This document shows, piece by piece, positions 1 to 11,337 of a stretch of DNA of 40,683 nucleotides. The stretch is from Bacillota bacterium (GTDB taxonomy: Bacteria; Bacillota; Sulfobacillia; Sulfobacillales; JAIMBI01). The notes below the pieces were generated by a model. The model ran no database searches, had not been told where the DNA came from, and was given only the letters and a program-made list of their open reading frames with translations. The DNA lies in NCBI GenBank assembly GCA_021795575.1, contig JAJYPH010000009.1, positions 1-40,683 on the forward strand, read 5' to 3'. A program made the position numbers and the translations under genes. The stretch's first letter is position 1. Every line of letters begins with the position of its first letter.

Positions 1-186
1 TTCCGCATTGAATTGGGAGATCATCTGTTGTTCGACGGCGAGAATCTGGGTGTTAGACATCCCGGCGACAGAGACCCGGACCCGTGGTGACGACGTCGCG
101 GCGAGCGCATGCACGTTCGCGGCCGCGATGAGCAGTACGGAGCCAGCTCCCGTCCCAGCGAGCCAGCGAAGCTTTCTCTTCTCCAT
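1..186 (-). CDS. N-terminal part of an exported protein (signal peptide; runs off the left edge), possibly a solute-binding protein
   Basis: Minus strand from ATG at 186 is open to the window edge: MEKRKLRWLAGTGAGSVLLIAAANVHALAATSSPRVRVSVAGMSNTQILAVEQQMISQFNAE; positively charged N-region, hydrophobic core, AxA-type cleavage. Absent from the ORF track because it is open-ended. Confidence 0.6.
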   Translation of the reverse strand, partial: MEKRKLRWLAGTGAGSVLLIAAANVHALAATSSPRVRVSVAGMSNTQILAVEQQMISQFNAE

Positions 187-457
187 GGTTTCAGCCCTTT
201 AAAGTGTGAGCCTTTGAAGAGGTCCTTCGGCACACGGCTGGGAAATCCTGCTTGTCAGTCGAAAGTTTTCGGACGGGCGGTGATCGAGGGTTGCACTAGT
301 CGCTCAAGGTAGCGGTCCCGACCGTGGCGGCGCCCAGGAGGCTGTTTAATCCTCGTCGTGCGCCGGACGCATCGTGTCCCTCCCGGCCTAGCGGTGTCGG
401 CCGGTGTAGTCGCGGTCAATCTGGGCGGCGGCCTTGCGGGGATTCAAAGTTGATTGG

Positions 458-530
458 TGCGCCCGGACGGAATCGAACCGCCGACACGAGGTTTAGGAAA
501 CCTCTGCTCTATCCACTGAGCTACGGGCGC
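458..530 (-). tRNA. tRNA-Arg (anticodon CCT)
   Basis: Reverse complement GCGCCCGTAGCTCAGTGGATAGAGCAGAGGTTTCCTAAACCTCGTGTCGGCGGTTCGATTCCGTCCGGGCGCA folds as a cloverleaf: acceptor GCGCCCG/CGGGCGC, TTCGATT T-loop, anticodon loop TTCCTAA. Confidence 0.95.
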
Positions 531-922
531 CCATCACCTGACCAGTTTAGCGAGAGCGATCCGAAGCGGCAAATTAGCACGACCCGCGGCTTCGTCTACC
601 CGTCGGGGCGTCAGCCGTCGGTCATGTCAACCTGGTGCATTCGGAATCCCCCGTGCAGCCATTATATTACATGTTGGCACTGATGCCAAGGACCCTTCAT
701 ACGCCGTTGACGGCGGCGTGGCGCGGTCAGCAATTGGGGCACGCTCAAGGAACTGCGCCGCACCACCCTGGGGTGCGTGCGCCCGGCGCGCGACGCGGCG
801 CCCAAGAGACCGGCGTCATCAGGGAGATGAGCGTCGGAGGCGCTGCGGTGGCGGCAGATGCGCAGAGCCCCCTGCCCTGCAACAGCGTTGGCCGGCTCAC
901 GACCACCCTGCCGAGCAGGAGG

Positions 923-1246
923 CTATGCCTCTGACGCGGCCAGCAGATCCAGCAGATCTCGCACGGCACGTCCCCGTTGGGCCGGGTGACGCATCGGCAG
1001 GTCGGCGTGGACTTCGTACCGGTTAGTACGTCCATCCCGGTGTCGGCTGATATACCCCTCCCCTTCCAAATCATCGAGAATGCGCTGCACGGCACGCTCC
1101 GTAATCCTTGCCTGAGCCGCAATTTCTCGGGCAGTCAAGCGCTCTCCATCCCGGCGAGCCAAGCACAGCAACACTTGCGCGTGGTTGGTTAAGAAAGTCC
1201 AGCCGACCACACGCCACCCCTTTCGCGCTCCCGGCGGCCCTACCAT
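923..1246 (-). CDS. Winged helix-turn-helix (MarR-like) transcriptional regulator
   Basis: TNHAQVLLCLARRDGERLTAREIAAQARITERAVQRILDDLEGEGYISRHRDGRTNRYEVH is a classic wHTH with wing. Confidence 0.75.
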   Translation of the reverse strand: MVGPPGARKGWRVVGWTFLTNHAQVLLCLARRDGERLTAREIAAQARITERAVQRILDDLEGEGYISRHRDGRTNRYEVHADLPMRHPAQRGRAVRDLLDLLAASEA

Positions 1247-1379
1247 CGGGCCGCGGACTCGTCTGCCGGTCGGCCCTGCCGTCCTTGCCGCATCAGGCGC
1301 TTGCTACGCGGTGGAGTTGGCCAAGGCCCTCATGCGGCCAAGATGCACCGGACATCTCGGTCCCCACGGTGCACGGCCC

Positions 1380-2837
1380 CTATCCGTGAACGGCCGAAAA
1401 CCCTGGAACCCCGTCAAACAGGTACAGGTTCTCGGTCTTTATGACGTCAAACCCATCGTCCACCAATTTCTTCAACAGGTTCACCACATCCGTTGGCCGC
1501 ACCACATCCTGGTCCATCTGGAAGCGGCACCGCCAGTGGTCGGTGCAGAAGGTCTCAGGAAATCCGTTGGGCCACACCTTCACCCCACGGTTGGTGATGA
1601 CGCGCAAGGTCCAGCCCTGAGCTGCCGCCGCAGACAGCGCCGGCCCCAGCGTATCCGGCCCTGGTCCCTCCCAATTGAGAAACACGTCCACGCCGACGAG
1701 TCTGCGGTCGGCGTGCGGCTCCTCCCGTGGCGCTGAGGCCGTGGGAATTCGTGGCGCGTTGCCGTACTCCACGGGGGCGAGCACTTCGGGCCGACGCCCG
1801 AGGCGGGCCACCACCGCCTCAGCGAACTCGACGGTCCCCACCGCCTGCCGACTGACCCCCTCCGTAAAGATGTCCCGCGTGTGCACGCCGTCTTCAATCG
1901 TGCGGAGCCACGCATTGTGGACTTTGGTGGCCACGTCGCTTTGGTTGATGTGCACCAGCATCATCACGGCCGCCAGCAGAAGCCCCGACGGATTCGCGCG
2001 GTTTTGCCCGGCCAGACGCGGCGCCGAGCCGTGAATCGCCTCGAACATGGCGCACGTTTCACCGATGTTGGCGGACCCGGCCAATCCCACTGACCCGGAA
2101 ATCTGCGCCGTAACATCCGAAAGAATGTCGCCATACAAATTGGGCATCACGATCACATCGAACATCTCTGGCGTAGAGGCCAACTTTGCGGCGCCGATAT
2201 CCACGATCCAGCTTTCGCTTTGTATCTCTGGATATTCTTTAGCAATAGAGTCGAAAATCTGATGAAACACTCCGTCGGTAAGCTTCATGATGTTGTCCTT
2301 CATAAAGCAAGTGACTTTCTTTCTGTTGTATGCCTTTGCGTACTCAAACGCGTACCGTATCACCTTCTCCGAGCCGGGCCTGGTGATCAACTTCAGGCAC
2401 TGATACACCTGTTGTGTCTGACGGTGTTCTATTCCCCCGTACAAATCTTCTTCGTTTTCCCTGACGATCACTACGTCCATTTTGGGGTGCAACGTGTGAA
2501 CGAAAGGCGGATACGCAATGCTGGGACGGACATTGGCATACAGCCCCAGCGCCTTGCGCATGCTGACATTGAGGCTTTTGTATCCGCCCCCCTGTGGCGT
2601 GGTGATGGGCGCCTTGAGAAAAACCCGCGTGCGGCGCACCGACTCCCAGGCGCTGGGTTCAATGCCGTTTTCCACACCGCGCAGGTACACCTTTTCTCCA
2701 ATTTCAATCACCTCGGGAGCCACCCGTGCGCCGGCTGCGCGGAGCACGTTCAGCGTCGCCTCCATGATGTCGGGTCCGATGCCATCTCCGTAGGCCACGG
2801 TGATTGGGGTGGGATCCGCACTTGACAGATTCTGCAT
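1380..2837 (-). CDS. icd: NADP-dependent isocitrate dehydrogenase (long form with C-terminal extension)
   Basis: ITVAYGDGIGPDIMEATLNVL...RENEEDLYGGIEHRQT...MPNLYGDILSDVTAQISGSVGLAGSANIG...FEAIHGSAPRLAGQNRANPSG; isopropylmalate/isocitrate DH signature. Confidence 0.93.
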   Translation of the reverse strand: MQNLSSADPTPITVAYGDGIGPDIMEATLNVLRAAGARVAPEVIEIGEKVYLRGVENGIEPSAWESVRRTRVFLKAPITTPQGGGYKSLNVSMRKALGLYANVRPSIAYPPFVHTLHPKMDVVIVRENEEDLYGGIEHRQTQQVYQCLKLITRPGSEKVIRYAFEYAKAYNRKKVTCFMKDNIMKLTDGVFHQIFDSIAKEYPEIQSESWIVDIGAAKLASTPEMFDVIVMPNLYGDILSDVTAQISGSVGLAGSANIGETCAMFEAIHGSAPRLAGQNRANPSGLLLAAVMMLVHINQSDVATKVHNAWLRTIEDGVHTRDIFTEGVSRQAVGTVEFAEAVVARLGRRPEVLAPVEYGNAPRIPTASAPREEPHADRRLVGVDVFLNWEGPGPDTLGPALSAAAAQGWTLRVITNRGVKVWPNGFPETFCTDHWRCRFQMDQDVVRPTDVVNLLKKLVDDGFDVIKTENLYLFDGVPGFSAVHG

Positions 2838-3027
2838 ATACCCATCGCTCCTTTAAGGTCCGGTCCTCCATCCGAAGGCCGGCTGTTTACGCGCCGATGA
2901 CCGCGTCGCCACCCGCCCCGGCACGGCGGCGACTCCATTATCACACTCTCAGGCAGCCGAGACACTCCGCGGTAAACGACGCCCCGGTCGCGTCTTCCCG
3001 TGATACAGCCCCTCTGTTATCCCGCAA

Positions 3028-3906
3028 TCACGGATTGCACCACTCGCAGTCGCCCGCCGACGCCGCAGTGAGGCCGTGGGCTGGGGGATGCGAATCCTGG
3101 TGGGAACATCGGGCACACCCAAACACCTCCGCCTTGACGAGGGGCGTGGCTGCACCGCAAGACTCACACGCCAGCCCACGCACCACATCGACGAGGCCCC
3201 ATCCCGGCGCACCACAGGCGGGACAGGCCGCGGCCAAGCGCTCGCCCAGCCGCCCGGCCAGGACCGCCAGGACCTGTTGGCGGCTCGGATTCATGTGCGC
3301 GCGCATGTCCGTTTCCACGTGCGCCATGCCGTCTTGCGACACCGCGGCCGCGCGGGCCACCGCGTCGTGCAAAACGGCGGGATCCACGATGCCCTTCCAC
3401 AGATACCCTTCCTGCAGGCCGGAGTGCGGCCGCACGATCAGGCCATGACTCGGAAATTTCACGCGGTCCAAGAAGTCCGCCAGTTCGTCTGCATCAGCCG
3501 GGTGCACCGCCACCGAGGCAAAATTGGTCTCCGGGCTGAGCCACTGCTCGACCACCTCTAAACCCAGCTCATCGTCCAAAAAGACGAGAATCTCGTGATC
3601 GGCAGGAATCATGGGCCACGAAGGAAAGGGGCCAAAACTTCCCTCGTTGGCCAGGCCCAAGCTCATGTGGGCGGCCTCCATCCCCATGCGCGCCTTCCGC
3701 ACCGCCACCGACCGAGGGGGCCCCTCCCTCGGAACCTCCCCGGTAAACGTCCCCAGGGCGTCCGTGTCCAAGTTCGGCGGCACATACAGCGCCAGTCCCA
3801 GTGTCGTAGACAGCGGAGGACCAATGACGGCTTCCTTTTGGTGCTTGGTGGCCAGCACAGCCGTCCGCCCCCGATACGGCGACTGACCCGATGGCGCTTC
3901 CCTCAT
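3028..3906 (-). CDS. DUF6671-type family protein with C-terminal zinc-ribbon-like cysteines
   Basis: RTAVLATKHQKEAVIGPPLSTTLGLALYV...ARMGMEAAHMSLGLANEGSFGPFPSWPMIPADHEILVFLDDE...CPACGAPGWGLVDVVRGLACESCGAAT...CARC; start chosen at MREAPSG. Confidence 0.65.
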   Translation of the reverse strand: MREAPSGQSPYRGRTAVLATKHQKEAVIGPPLSTTLGLALYVPPNLDTDALGTFTGEVPREGPPRSVAVRKARMGMEAAHMSLGLANEGSFGPFPSWPMIPADHEILVFLDDELGLEVVEQWLSPETNFASVAVHPADADELADFLDRVKFPSHGLIVRPHSGLQEGYLWKGIVDPAVLHDAVARAAAVSQDGMAHVETDMRAHMNPSRQQVLAVLAGRLGERLAAACPACGAPGWGLVDVVRGLACESCGAATPLVKAEVFGCARCSHQDSHPPAHGLTAASAGDCEWCNP

Positions 3907-4140
3907 GCCCCTCGTCCCCCCTGTTTCCCACCCCACCGCGTCGCCGACCCCTGAGCCCGCTGCGACCACCCGGACCCCATTAATCCGCAGTCAGAGTCGC
4001 GGTTAGTATATCACGATATAAACGTCGTTTATTCCGGGTCGTGTTGGGTGAGCCTCGGACGCACGCTCGCCGCCCGCCCGCTATGGCACCGCAGGAAGTG
4101 TCCTCCGTCCGGCTGCGCTAAAACGGCCTTGAGCGGTTTC

Positions 4141-5727
4141 TCAGCGCTGATCCGGCCCCAGTCGCTCATTACTGACCCGCATGGTCTGAGGATCTTGCCA
4201 TCGCTCGCGCAGCAACTGTTTTTGCACCTTGCCCGACGGCGTCCGCGGCAGTTCGGCCGCGAACAGCACGTGGCGCGGCTTCTTGTAGCTGGCCAAGTGC
4301 TGCCGACAATAGGCGACGACCCCATCCACATCGAGATCCTGGTCCGGCGCTCGCACGATGATGGCGCACACGGCTTCCAGATACGCGGCATCCGGAACCC
4401 CGATGACGGCGACTTCCTGCACGCCCGGGTGCCTCATCAGCACGTCCTCGACTTCCGCAGGGTAGACGTTTTCTCCCCCGCTCCGAATCATGTCCTTTTT
4501 GCGACCCACCACGTAGAGATAACCTGCGTCATCGATATATCCCAGGTCTCCCGTGCGGCACCACCCGTCGCGAAAGGTCTCGGAAGTCGCCTCGGGGCTG
4601 TTCCAGTAGCGCAGCGCGACGACCGGGCTGTGGGTCCAGATTTCTCCCACCTCGCCGACGGGGCAGGGTTGGTTCTTGTCGTCCATGACCCGGACTTCGG
4701 CCAGGGGCAGCGGCGTGCCCACTGAGCTGGGGCGCAGGGGCTCCCCATCCAGGCTGGTGATGATGGGCGTGCCTTCGGTCAGCCCATAAACCTGCGTCAA
4801 CACGGCGTGCGGCATCCGGCGGGACAGTTCCGCGGTGGCCCAGGGCAGCACGGGATCGCCGCCCGAGTAGATGTGGCGCACCGTGCGCATGGCCTCGCCC
4901 CAGTCTTCTGGCCGATGAAGCAGAGAATAAATCATAAAGGGAAACAGCACGGCGTCGGTCACGCGATGCGTCTCGATGCTGGTCAGGGCACGCTGAATAT
5001 CAAACTGACGGCTTTGCATGAGAATGACATGCCCGCCGGCGAGCAGCGTCGCCAAGCCCACATCCTCGATGGCGCCGACATGGTACATGGGCCCGGTCAT
5101 CAGGGCGGCCGTCTCGGGTCCCAGCCCCCAGCGCATCCGCTGCATCGCGGCAAACCACAGGAGGTTGTCGTGGGACCAGAGGGCCCCCTTGGGACGCCCC
5201 GTCGTACCCGAGGTATACATCAGCATAACGGGGTCGTCCGCAGACGGCCGCTGAACGTGAGGCTCATCGGCGGACCCCTGGCCCAGCACGTCCCAACCCT
5301 CCGCCCACGCCGGTACATCATCGGACGGGGCCCGGACGATCGTTCGACCCACCGGCAGGGTCGAGGCCAGCGTGGCGATGGTTTGGGCCGTGGCTCCATC
5401 CAGGCAGAGTACGGCGGGCGAGGCATCGTGCAAGATGAAGGACAGTTCCTCAGCCACCAAGCGAAAGTTGATGCGCACGGCAATAGCGCGACACCGGGCC
5501 ACGGCCAGGTAGAGAGCCAGGTATTCAATGGCATTCTGCATGAGGATGCCCACCCGGTCACCCGGCCCCACACCCATAGCCAGCAGGGCGTTCGCGTATC
5601 GGTTCACCTGGTGATGCAGCTCGCGGTACGTCCAGGTGGGCCCTCCCTCAAAGGAAACCGCCGGGGCCTCGGGGCTGGTCGTTCGACTGGGGCTCATCGC
5701 CTGCCGCGTGAGCCAACCAATATCCAT
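4141..5727 (-). CDS. AMP-binding acyl-CoA synthetase/ligase
   Basis: MLMYTSGTTGRPKGALWSH, YGLTEGTP, GWCRTGDLGYIDDAGYLYVVGRKKDMIRSGGENVYPAEVEDVL, PRTPSGKVQK. Start placed at MDIGWL with upstream AAGGAGAGGG. Confidence 0.93.
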   Translation of the reverse strand: MDIGWLTRQAMSPSRTTSPEAPAVSFEGGPTWTYRELHHQVNRYANALLAMGVGPGDRVGILMQNAIEYLALYLAVARCRAIAVRINFRLVAEELSFILHDASPAVLCLDGATAQTIATLASTLPVGRTIVRAPSDDVPAWAEGWDVLGQGSADEPHVQRPSADDPVMLMYTSGTTGRPKGALWSHDNLLWFAAMQRMRWGLGPETAALMTGPMYHVGAIEDVGLATLLAGGHVILMQSRQFDIQRALTSIETHRVTDAVLFPFMIYSLLHRPEDWGEAMRTVRHIYSGGDPVLPWATAELSRRMPHAVLTQVYGLTEGTPIITSLDGEPLRPSSVGTPLPLAEVRVMDDKNQPCPVGEVGEIWTHSPVVALRYWNSPEATSETFRDGWCRTGDLGYIDDAGYLYVVGRKKDMIRSGGENVYPAEVEDVLMRHPGVQEVAVIGVPDAAYLEAVCAIIVRAPDQDLDVDGVVAYCRQHLASYKKPRHVLFAAELPRTPSGKVQKQLLRERWQDPQTMRVSNERLGPDQR

Positions 5728-5770
5728 CGGACCCTCTCCTTCCGAGATGCGGCAACTTGGCCGAACCGCC

Positions 5771-6553
5771 CTACCGGTTATTGCCCTCGGCGATGTACCG
5801 AGGCGCTCGCTTCTGGCTGAACGCTTGAAGACCTTCCTGGGCATCCGGGTGCGCAAACACCTGACGCGCCAACGCCGTTTCCAGCGCAAAGGCTTCGGAA
5901 GTGGGCAAGTCGGCGCCCTGCAGCACGGCTTGCTTGATCGTCTGCACCGCGACCGCGCTGTTGCGGGCAAGGCGTTCCGCCCACTGGACGGCGGTCGACA
6001 TCAGGTTGGCGCGGGGCACCACGCGATTGACCAATCCGAGAGCCAGGGCATCCGCCGCCGAAATGGGTTCACCACTCAGCAGGAGCTCCATCGCGCGGCA
6101 ATAGGGGACTTGGCGCGGAAGGCGGACCGTAGACCCGGCCGCCGGAAACAACCCCCACCGGGGCTCCGGCAGACCGAAGATCGCTTCGTCCACGGCAATG
6201 CGGATATCCGTGGCCTGCAGCAGTTCCATGCCTCCCGCCAAACACGCACCATTGACGGCCGCCACGACAGGCTTGTACAGGGGGAATCCCTTCAGAAGGG
6301 CTTGGAGACGCCGGGAATCGAGCGGCACCGCACCCGAAGCGACCGCCGGCATCAGGCTCTTGAGATCGCCACCCGTGCAAAATGCCTGGGTTCCTGCTCC
6401 GGTGATGACGGCCACCCTCAGGCTGTCGTCATCCCGAACCTCCGTCCAGATCGCCAGCAGACCATCGAGGGCCTCTTCATCGAGACTGTTCATGGATCGC
6501 TGTCGATCCATCGTTATATACGCAATACCATGGCATTTTTCTATCTTAATCAC
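5771..6553 (-). CDS. Enoyl-CoA hydratase/isomerase family protein
   Basis: IKIEKCHGIAYITMDRQRSMNSLDEEALDGLLAIWTEV...GTQAFCTGGDLKSLM...AAVNGACLAGGMELLQATDIRIAVDEAIFGLPEPRWGLFPAAG; GTG start behind GGGAGG. Confidence 0.9.
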   Translation of the reverse strand: MIKIEKCHGIAYITMDRQRSMNSLDEEALDGLLAIWTEVRDDDSLRVAVITGAGTQAFCTGGDLKSLMPAVASGAVPLDSRRLQALLKGFPLYKPVVAAVNGACLAGGMELLQATDIRIAVDEAIFGLPEPRWGLFPAAGSTVRLPRQVPYCRAMELLLSGEPISAADALALGLVNRVVPRANLMSTAVQWAERLARNSAVAVQTIKQAVLQGADLPTSEAFALETALARQVFAHPDAQEGLQAFSQKRAPRYIAEGNNR

Positions 6554-6786
6554 GGCATACCTCCCTAATCTATTCGGAACAAAAGGACGACACAACCGCT
6601 CATATAAAGCATACCGCATGGCATTCCCGTGTCAAGACTTTTTCGGAAGCCGCCCGTATGACTGAGGGACCACAACGAAACCCGGGTTCATCCGTCAGGT
6701 CTTCCTACGGGGCGCCAGGTCGAGCGACGCGCGGCCATGCTATAGTGTGGCGTCGCTTTCTCCGGTCACGCAGAAAGGAATATGCC

Positions 6787-7197
6787 ATGCGCTACCTGCA
6801 CGGAGCCGACACGGTGGTGCCTGAACATCTGACAGGCGGATTCTTCGAGGGGTGGGCCTCGCCGCCCACGCCCGCTGTGCACCTGCGCATCCTGCAGGGC
6901 AGCCGCCACGTCGTGGTGGCGCGGCCCGACGGCGACGACCGGGTGGTGGGCTTCGTGACGGCGGTCGGCGACGGGGCAATCTCGGCGTACATTCCGCTCT
7001 TGGAGGTGCTGCCCGCGTTTCGCGGCCGCGGTGTGGCGTCGGAGCTGGTCCGCCGTCTGCTGGCCTTGTTGGACGACCTGTATATGGTCGACGTTGTCTG
7101 CGATGTGGAGCTCATACCCTTCTACCGGCGATTTGGCCTGCAGCCCTTGACCGCGATGGCGCGCCGCCGGTATGACCGTCAGTCGGGCTCCCAGTAA
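6787..7197 (+). CDS. GNAT family N-acetyltransferase
   Basis: VVGFVTAVGDGAISAYIPLLEVLPAFRGRGVASELVRRLLALL...IPFYRRFGLQP; RGRGVASEL acetyl-CoA binding motif. Confidence 0.88.
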   Translation: MRYLHGADTVVPEHLTGGFFEGWASPPTPAVHLRILQGSRHVVVARPDGDDRVVGFVTAVGDGAISAYIPLLEVLPAFRGRGVASELVRRLLALLDDLYMVDVVCDVELIPFYRRFGLQPLTAMARRRYDRQSGSQ

Positions 7198-7254
7198 GCC
7201 ACCGGGCTGATTTGCACCACACAGCGCAGAATTTTCAAAGTCCCTTGGCGTACC

Positions 7255-7602
7255 ATGGACGACGGCGCGGCCTACCATGGAGGAGGAAGCAGATTGCTCG
7301 TGTCGTATACGCCGATCCTCGTGATCTTTGGCTTCTGGCTGGCCACGATGGTGGGCGCCGTGTGGGTCAGCGTGCACCTGGGTCACAAAAAGGACTTGTC
7401 ACTGCTGGGATGGGTTCTCGGCATCGTCCTGGGGTGGATCGGCGCGGTCATCATGCTGATCATTCCGGCGTCGGCGGAAGCCCAGCGCCGCGTGGCCCTG
7501 GCGAACGGCTTTGCCTGCCCCTACTGCCAGGAACCGGTGCGCCATGGCGCCACCGTGTGCCCACACTGCCAACGCGACCTGGGGGCGAGTACCAAGAACT
7601 AA
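7255..7602 (+). CDS. Small membrane protein with C-terminal zinc ribbon (copy 1)
   Basis: Two TM stretches (VIFGFWLATMVGAVWVSVHL, LGWVLGIVLGWIGAVIMLIIP) followed by CPYCQEPVRHGATVCPHC. Confidence 0.7.
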   Translation: MDDGAAYHGGGSRLLVSYTPILVIFGFWLATMVGAVWVSVHLGHKKDLSLLGWVLGIVLGWIGAVIMLIIPASAEAQRRVALANGFACPYCQEPVRHGATVCPHCQRDLGASTKN

Positions 7603-7658
7603 CCGCTGTCCGGTATGGGGCACACGCTGGCTGGCGCGCGCCAGAAGGAGGAGCACCG

Positions 7659-7955
7659 ATGGCAGTTGGGGTCGGCATTGCGACGCTGCTATCCCTAGCC
7701 TTCACGGTGGCAGCGGTTTGGGTCAGTGTGCATTTAGGCAACAAAAAGGGCATGGTGGCGCTGGGGTGGATCCTCGGCATCCTGTTGGGCTGGATTGGCG
7801 TGGTCATCATGCTGGTCATCCCCGCGTCGGCGGAAGTCCAGCGCCGCGAGGCGCTGGAGCACGGCTTTGCCTGCCCCTACTGCCAGGAACCGGTGCGCGA
7901 CGGCGCCACCGTGTGCCCCCACTGTCGACGCGACCTGAGGGCGGGCGGGAGCTGA
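7659..7955 (+). CDS. Small membrane protein with C-terminal zinc ribbon (copy 2, tandem paralogue)
   Basis: MAVGVGIATLLSLAFTVAAVWVSVHLGNKKGMVALGWILGILLGWIGVVIMLVIPASAEVQRREALEHGFACPYCQEPVRDGATVCPHCRRDL; AAGGAGG upstream of the ATG. Confidence 0.75.
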   Translation: MAVGVGIATLLSLAFTVAAVWVSVHLGNKKGMVALGWILGILLGWIGVVIMLVIPASAEVQRREALEHGFACPYCQEPVRDGATVCPHCRRDLRAGGS

Positions 7956-7981
7956 CCGGCCCGCCGTCGCGGTGTGCACGG

Positions 7982-8848
7982 TCAGTCCCAGTCCCGATGG
8001 TGGTGGTGCTCGTGATGCTCGTGATGCTCGTGGTGGTGTTCGGCATAGGGCCCTTCGTCCCGCATCACGTCCCGCCACTGCCGCGCAATGTCCCGCACCA
8101 CCTCGCTGTGCCCCGACCGGTCGGTGCGCAGCACTTGGAGGTGGCCATCGTGGATGTCGGCGCCTTCCAACATGGTGTCGATGTCCATCCGCTGCATGAT
8201 GCCTGGGCTCATCTGCTCTTGGATGGCGCCCAGCGCATACGCGAGCGCGGTCCACAGATAGTTGTCGAGCGACGTGAGCGTTCCCGCGGACGGTGCCTGG
8301 TCGCGGAAGCCGTACAGCAGATGGTTCGCCGAATCCCAGTTCGTCGACGCCTCCGCGAAGTAGAGCTGCGCCTGCTTTAACGCGGGGCCCGACTGCACGG
8401 CAACTTCCACCCACTCCATGACGCCCTTGACCGCGCCTCCGTAAGCGCGGAAGACGGTCATGTCCTCCCGGCTGGCCCCCATGACCCGTCCCTTCAACAC
8501 CCAGGGCAGATCCACGTCGCGACCGCCCCCGGGGTCAATCGCCTCCTGCTTCGCGGCCGTCACCAGCTCCGGAATCGGGTGGTACAGCGCAAGGGCCTGG
8601 CTCCGAACCCAATTGGGCATGTGGCTGGCCGCCGACGGTTCCTGGTACGGTGCAATGAGCCCATCTGCCGTGAGCTCCAAGCAACGAGCGACCTGGATGT
8701 ACGCCAGAGCGGCCCCGGGCGCGTTCTCCTTGGTCAGGCGGTCCAAGACATCCAACACCTGCCCGCCAATCTGCTGAAAGCCCACCACTTCTTCTTCCGT
8801 GTGGTTCGCCGGGTCCACCAGGTGATGCAGAGACTGCCACAACCGCAC
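7982..8848 (-). CDS. Uncharacterised protein with histidine-rich C-terminal tail
   Basis: 289-codon ORF ending ...DEGPYAEHHHEHHEHHEHHHHRDWD; no family recognised. Confidence 0.7.
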   Translation of the reverse strand: MRLWQSLHHLVDPANHTEEEVVGFQQIGGQVLDVLDRLTKENAPGAALAYIQVARCLELTADGLIAPYQEPSAASHMPNWVRSQALALYHPIPELVTAAKQEAIDPGGGRDVDLPWVLKGRVMGASREDMTVFRAYGGAVKGVMEWVEVAVQSGPALKQAQLYFAEASTNWDSANHLLYGFRDQAPSAGTLTSLDNYLWTALAYALGAIQEQMSPGIMQRMDIDTMLEGADIHDGHLQVLRTDRSGHSEVVRDIARQWRDVMRDEGPYAEHHHEHHEHHEHHHHRDWD

Positions 8849-8918
8849 GACGCCACCCCTTCCGTATCGACCGGCACTGGGCGCTCGGGTTGGTCGCCAG
8901 CGCCCGCTGTCGTGACCG

Positions 8919-10012
<1,094 letters not shown>

Positions 10013-10016
<4 letters not shown>

Positions 10017-11188
10017 GACGCGGCCTCCTTGCCCAGGGCACCGTAAAAATCGTCAATGACGTCGGCCACCTGTTCGATGCCCACGGAGATGCGCACCACC
10101 CGCCCGTCAATCCCGACCGCTTCCTGCTCGTCGGGCGACAGTTCGCGGTGCGACGCCACCTTCGGATGGGACAGCGTCGTAGCGACATCCCCCAGGCTGG
10201 GCACAAAGCGCACCAGCTGCAGGCGGCGCACCATCGACTGGACCGCGTCATAGCCGCCGGCCAGCGCCACCGACACGATGGCACCCGAGCCCCGGGCCAG
10301 CAGACGCTGGGCCACCGCATGGTCCGGATGCGAAGCCAACCCCGGGTAGTACACGCGGTGCACCGCCGGGTGCACCTCCAGGGCCGTGGCCAGCGCCAGC
10401 GCATTGGCACTGGCCCGCTCCATCCGGATGGCCAGGGTTCGCGCCCCCCGCAGCGCCAGCCACGTGGCGAACGGGTCGGGCGTCAGCCCGGCCGACGCCA
10501 CGAGCGCACGCGCTGCCGCCATCCGGTCCCGGGATCCGGCCACCACGCCCAGGATAAGGTCGCTGTGGCCGCCGATGAACTTGGTGAGCGAATGCACCAC
10601 GACGTCCGCGCCCCATGCCAGCGGCTCGGCGTGAAACGGCGTGGCAAACGTGTTGTCGATCATGACCGGCACCGACGCTGCGTGGGCCGTCCGAATCACC
10701 TCATCCAACGGGGCCACGCGGCCCAGGGGATTGGAAATGCTTTCCGCCAGCAGGATGGCGGGCGGGCCGGCACACGCGGCGGCGACGGCGGCCGGGTCGT
10801 GGAGATCCACCCACTCCATCCGATAGCCCAGCGGCGTCAGGAGGCGCCGGCTCAAGCCGACGGTGCCCCCATAAATTTCTCGCGACACCAGGAGGCGCAC
10901 GGGACTCGGGGCCAGCGTGAGAATCCCCGCCAAGAGCGCGCCCGTACCCGAGGCGGTCACTACGGCCGCCTCGGCATGCTCCAGGCCCGCGATGAACCGG
11001 GCCAGCGCATCAAAATTGGGATTGCCGCCGCGGGTGTAGGAGTAGCCCCCCTGGGAGCCGCCCAGAAGCTGGTCCACGGCATCCACATCGTGAAAGGCAA
11101 AGGCCGACGTCTGAAAGATGGGCGGGGACACCGCGTTGTCTGGCGTGTCCCGCTCTTCGGGCGCCACCACCCGGGTATTGAAGTCCAT
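10013..11188 (-). CDS. Cys/Met metabolism PLP-dependent enzyme (cystathionine gamma-synthase/lyase or methionine gamma-lyase type)
   Basis: MDFNTRVVAPEERDTPDNAVSPPIFQTSAFAF...GYSYTRGGNPNFDALARFIAGLEHAEAAVVTASGTGA...VPVMIDNTFATPFHAEPLAWGADVVVHSLTKFIGGHSDLILG; 4-nt ATGA overlap with mtnA. Confidence 0.93.
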
Positions 11189-11301
11189 CGCGCCTTCCCC
11201 CCTGCATCGCAGTGTTCCCCCCGGCCTGACGGCTGTCAAGCTGCGTGAAGCCGCACCCGCACCCCTGGGCCGCGAAAAACGCGGAACCCTCTGCAACACT
11301 G

Positions 11302-11331
11302 TTGACGAACCCGCGTGAGGTCGTATATGAT
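11302..11331 (+). promoter_or_regulatory. Candidate sigma-A promoter of the T-box/aroF operon
   Basis: TTGACG (11302-11307), 18-nt spacer, TATGAT (11326-11331). Confidence 0.6.
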
Positions 11332-11337
11332 CGCGGC

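Noticed and set aside
4807-5820. 337-aa plus-strand ORF opposite the acyl-CoA ligase
   Set aside because: Antisense artefact of codon bias; product has no domain features and the minus-strand ligase is well supported.
11189-11300. SAM riboswitch upstream of the PLP/mtnA operon
   Set aside because: No SAM-I/II/III consensus elements found on the minus strand of this interval.
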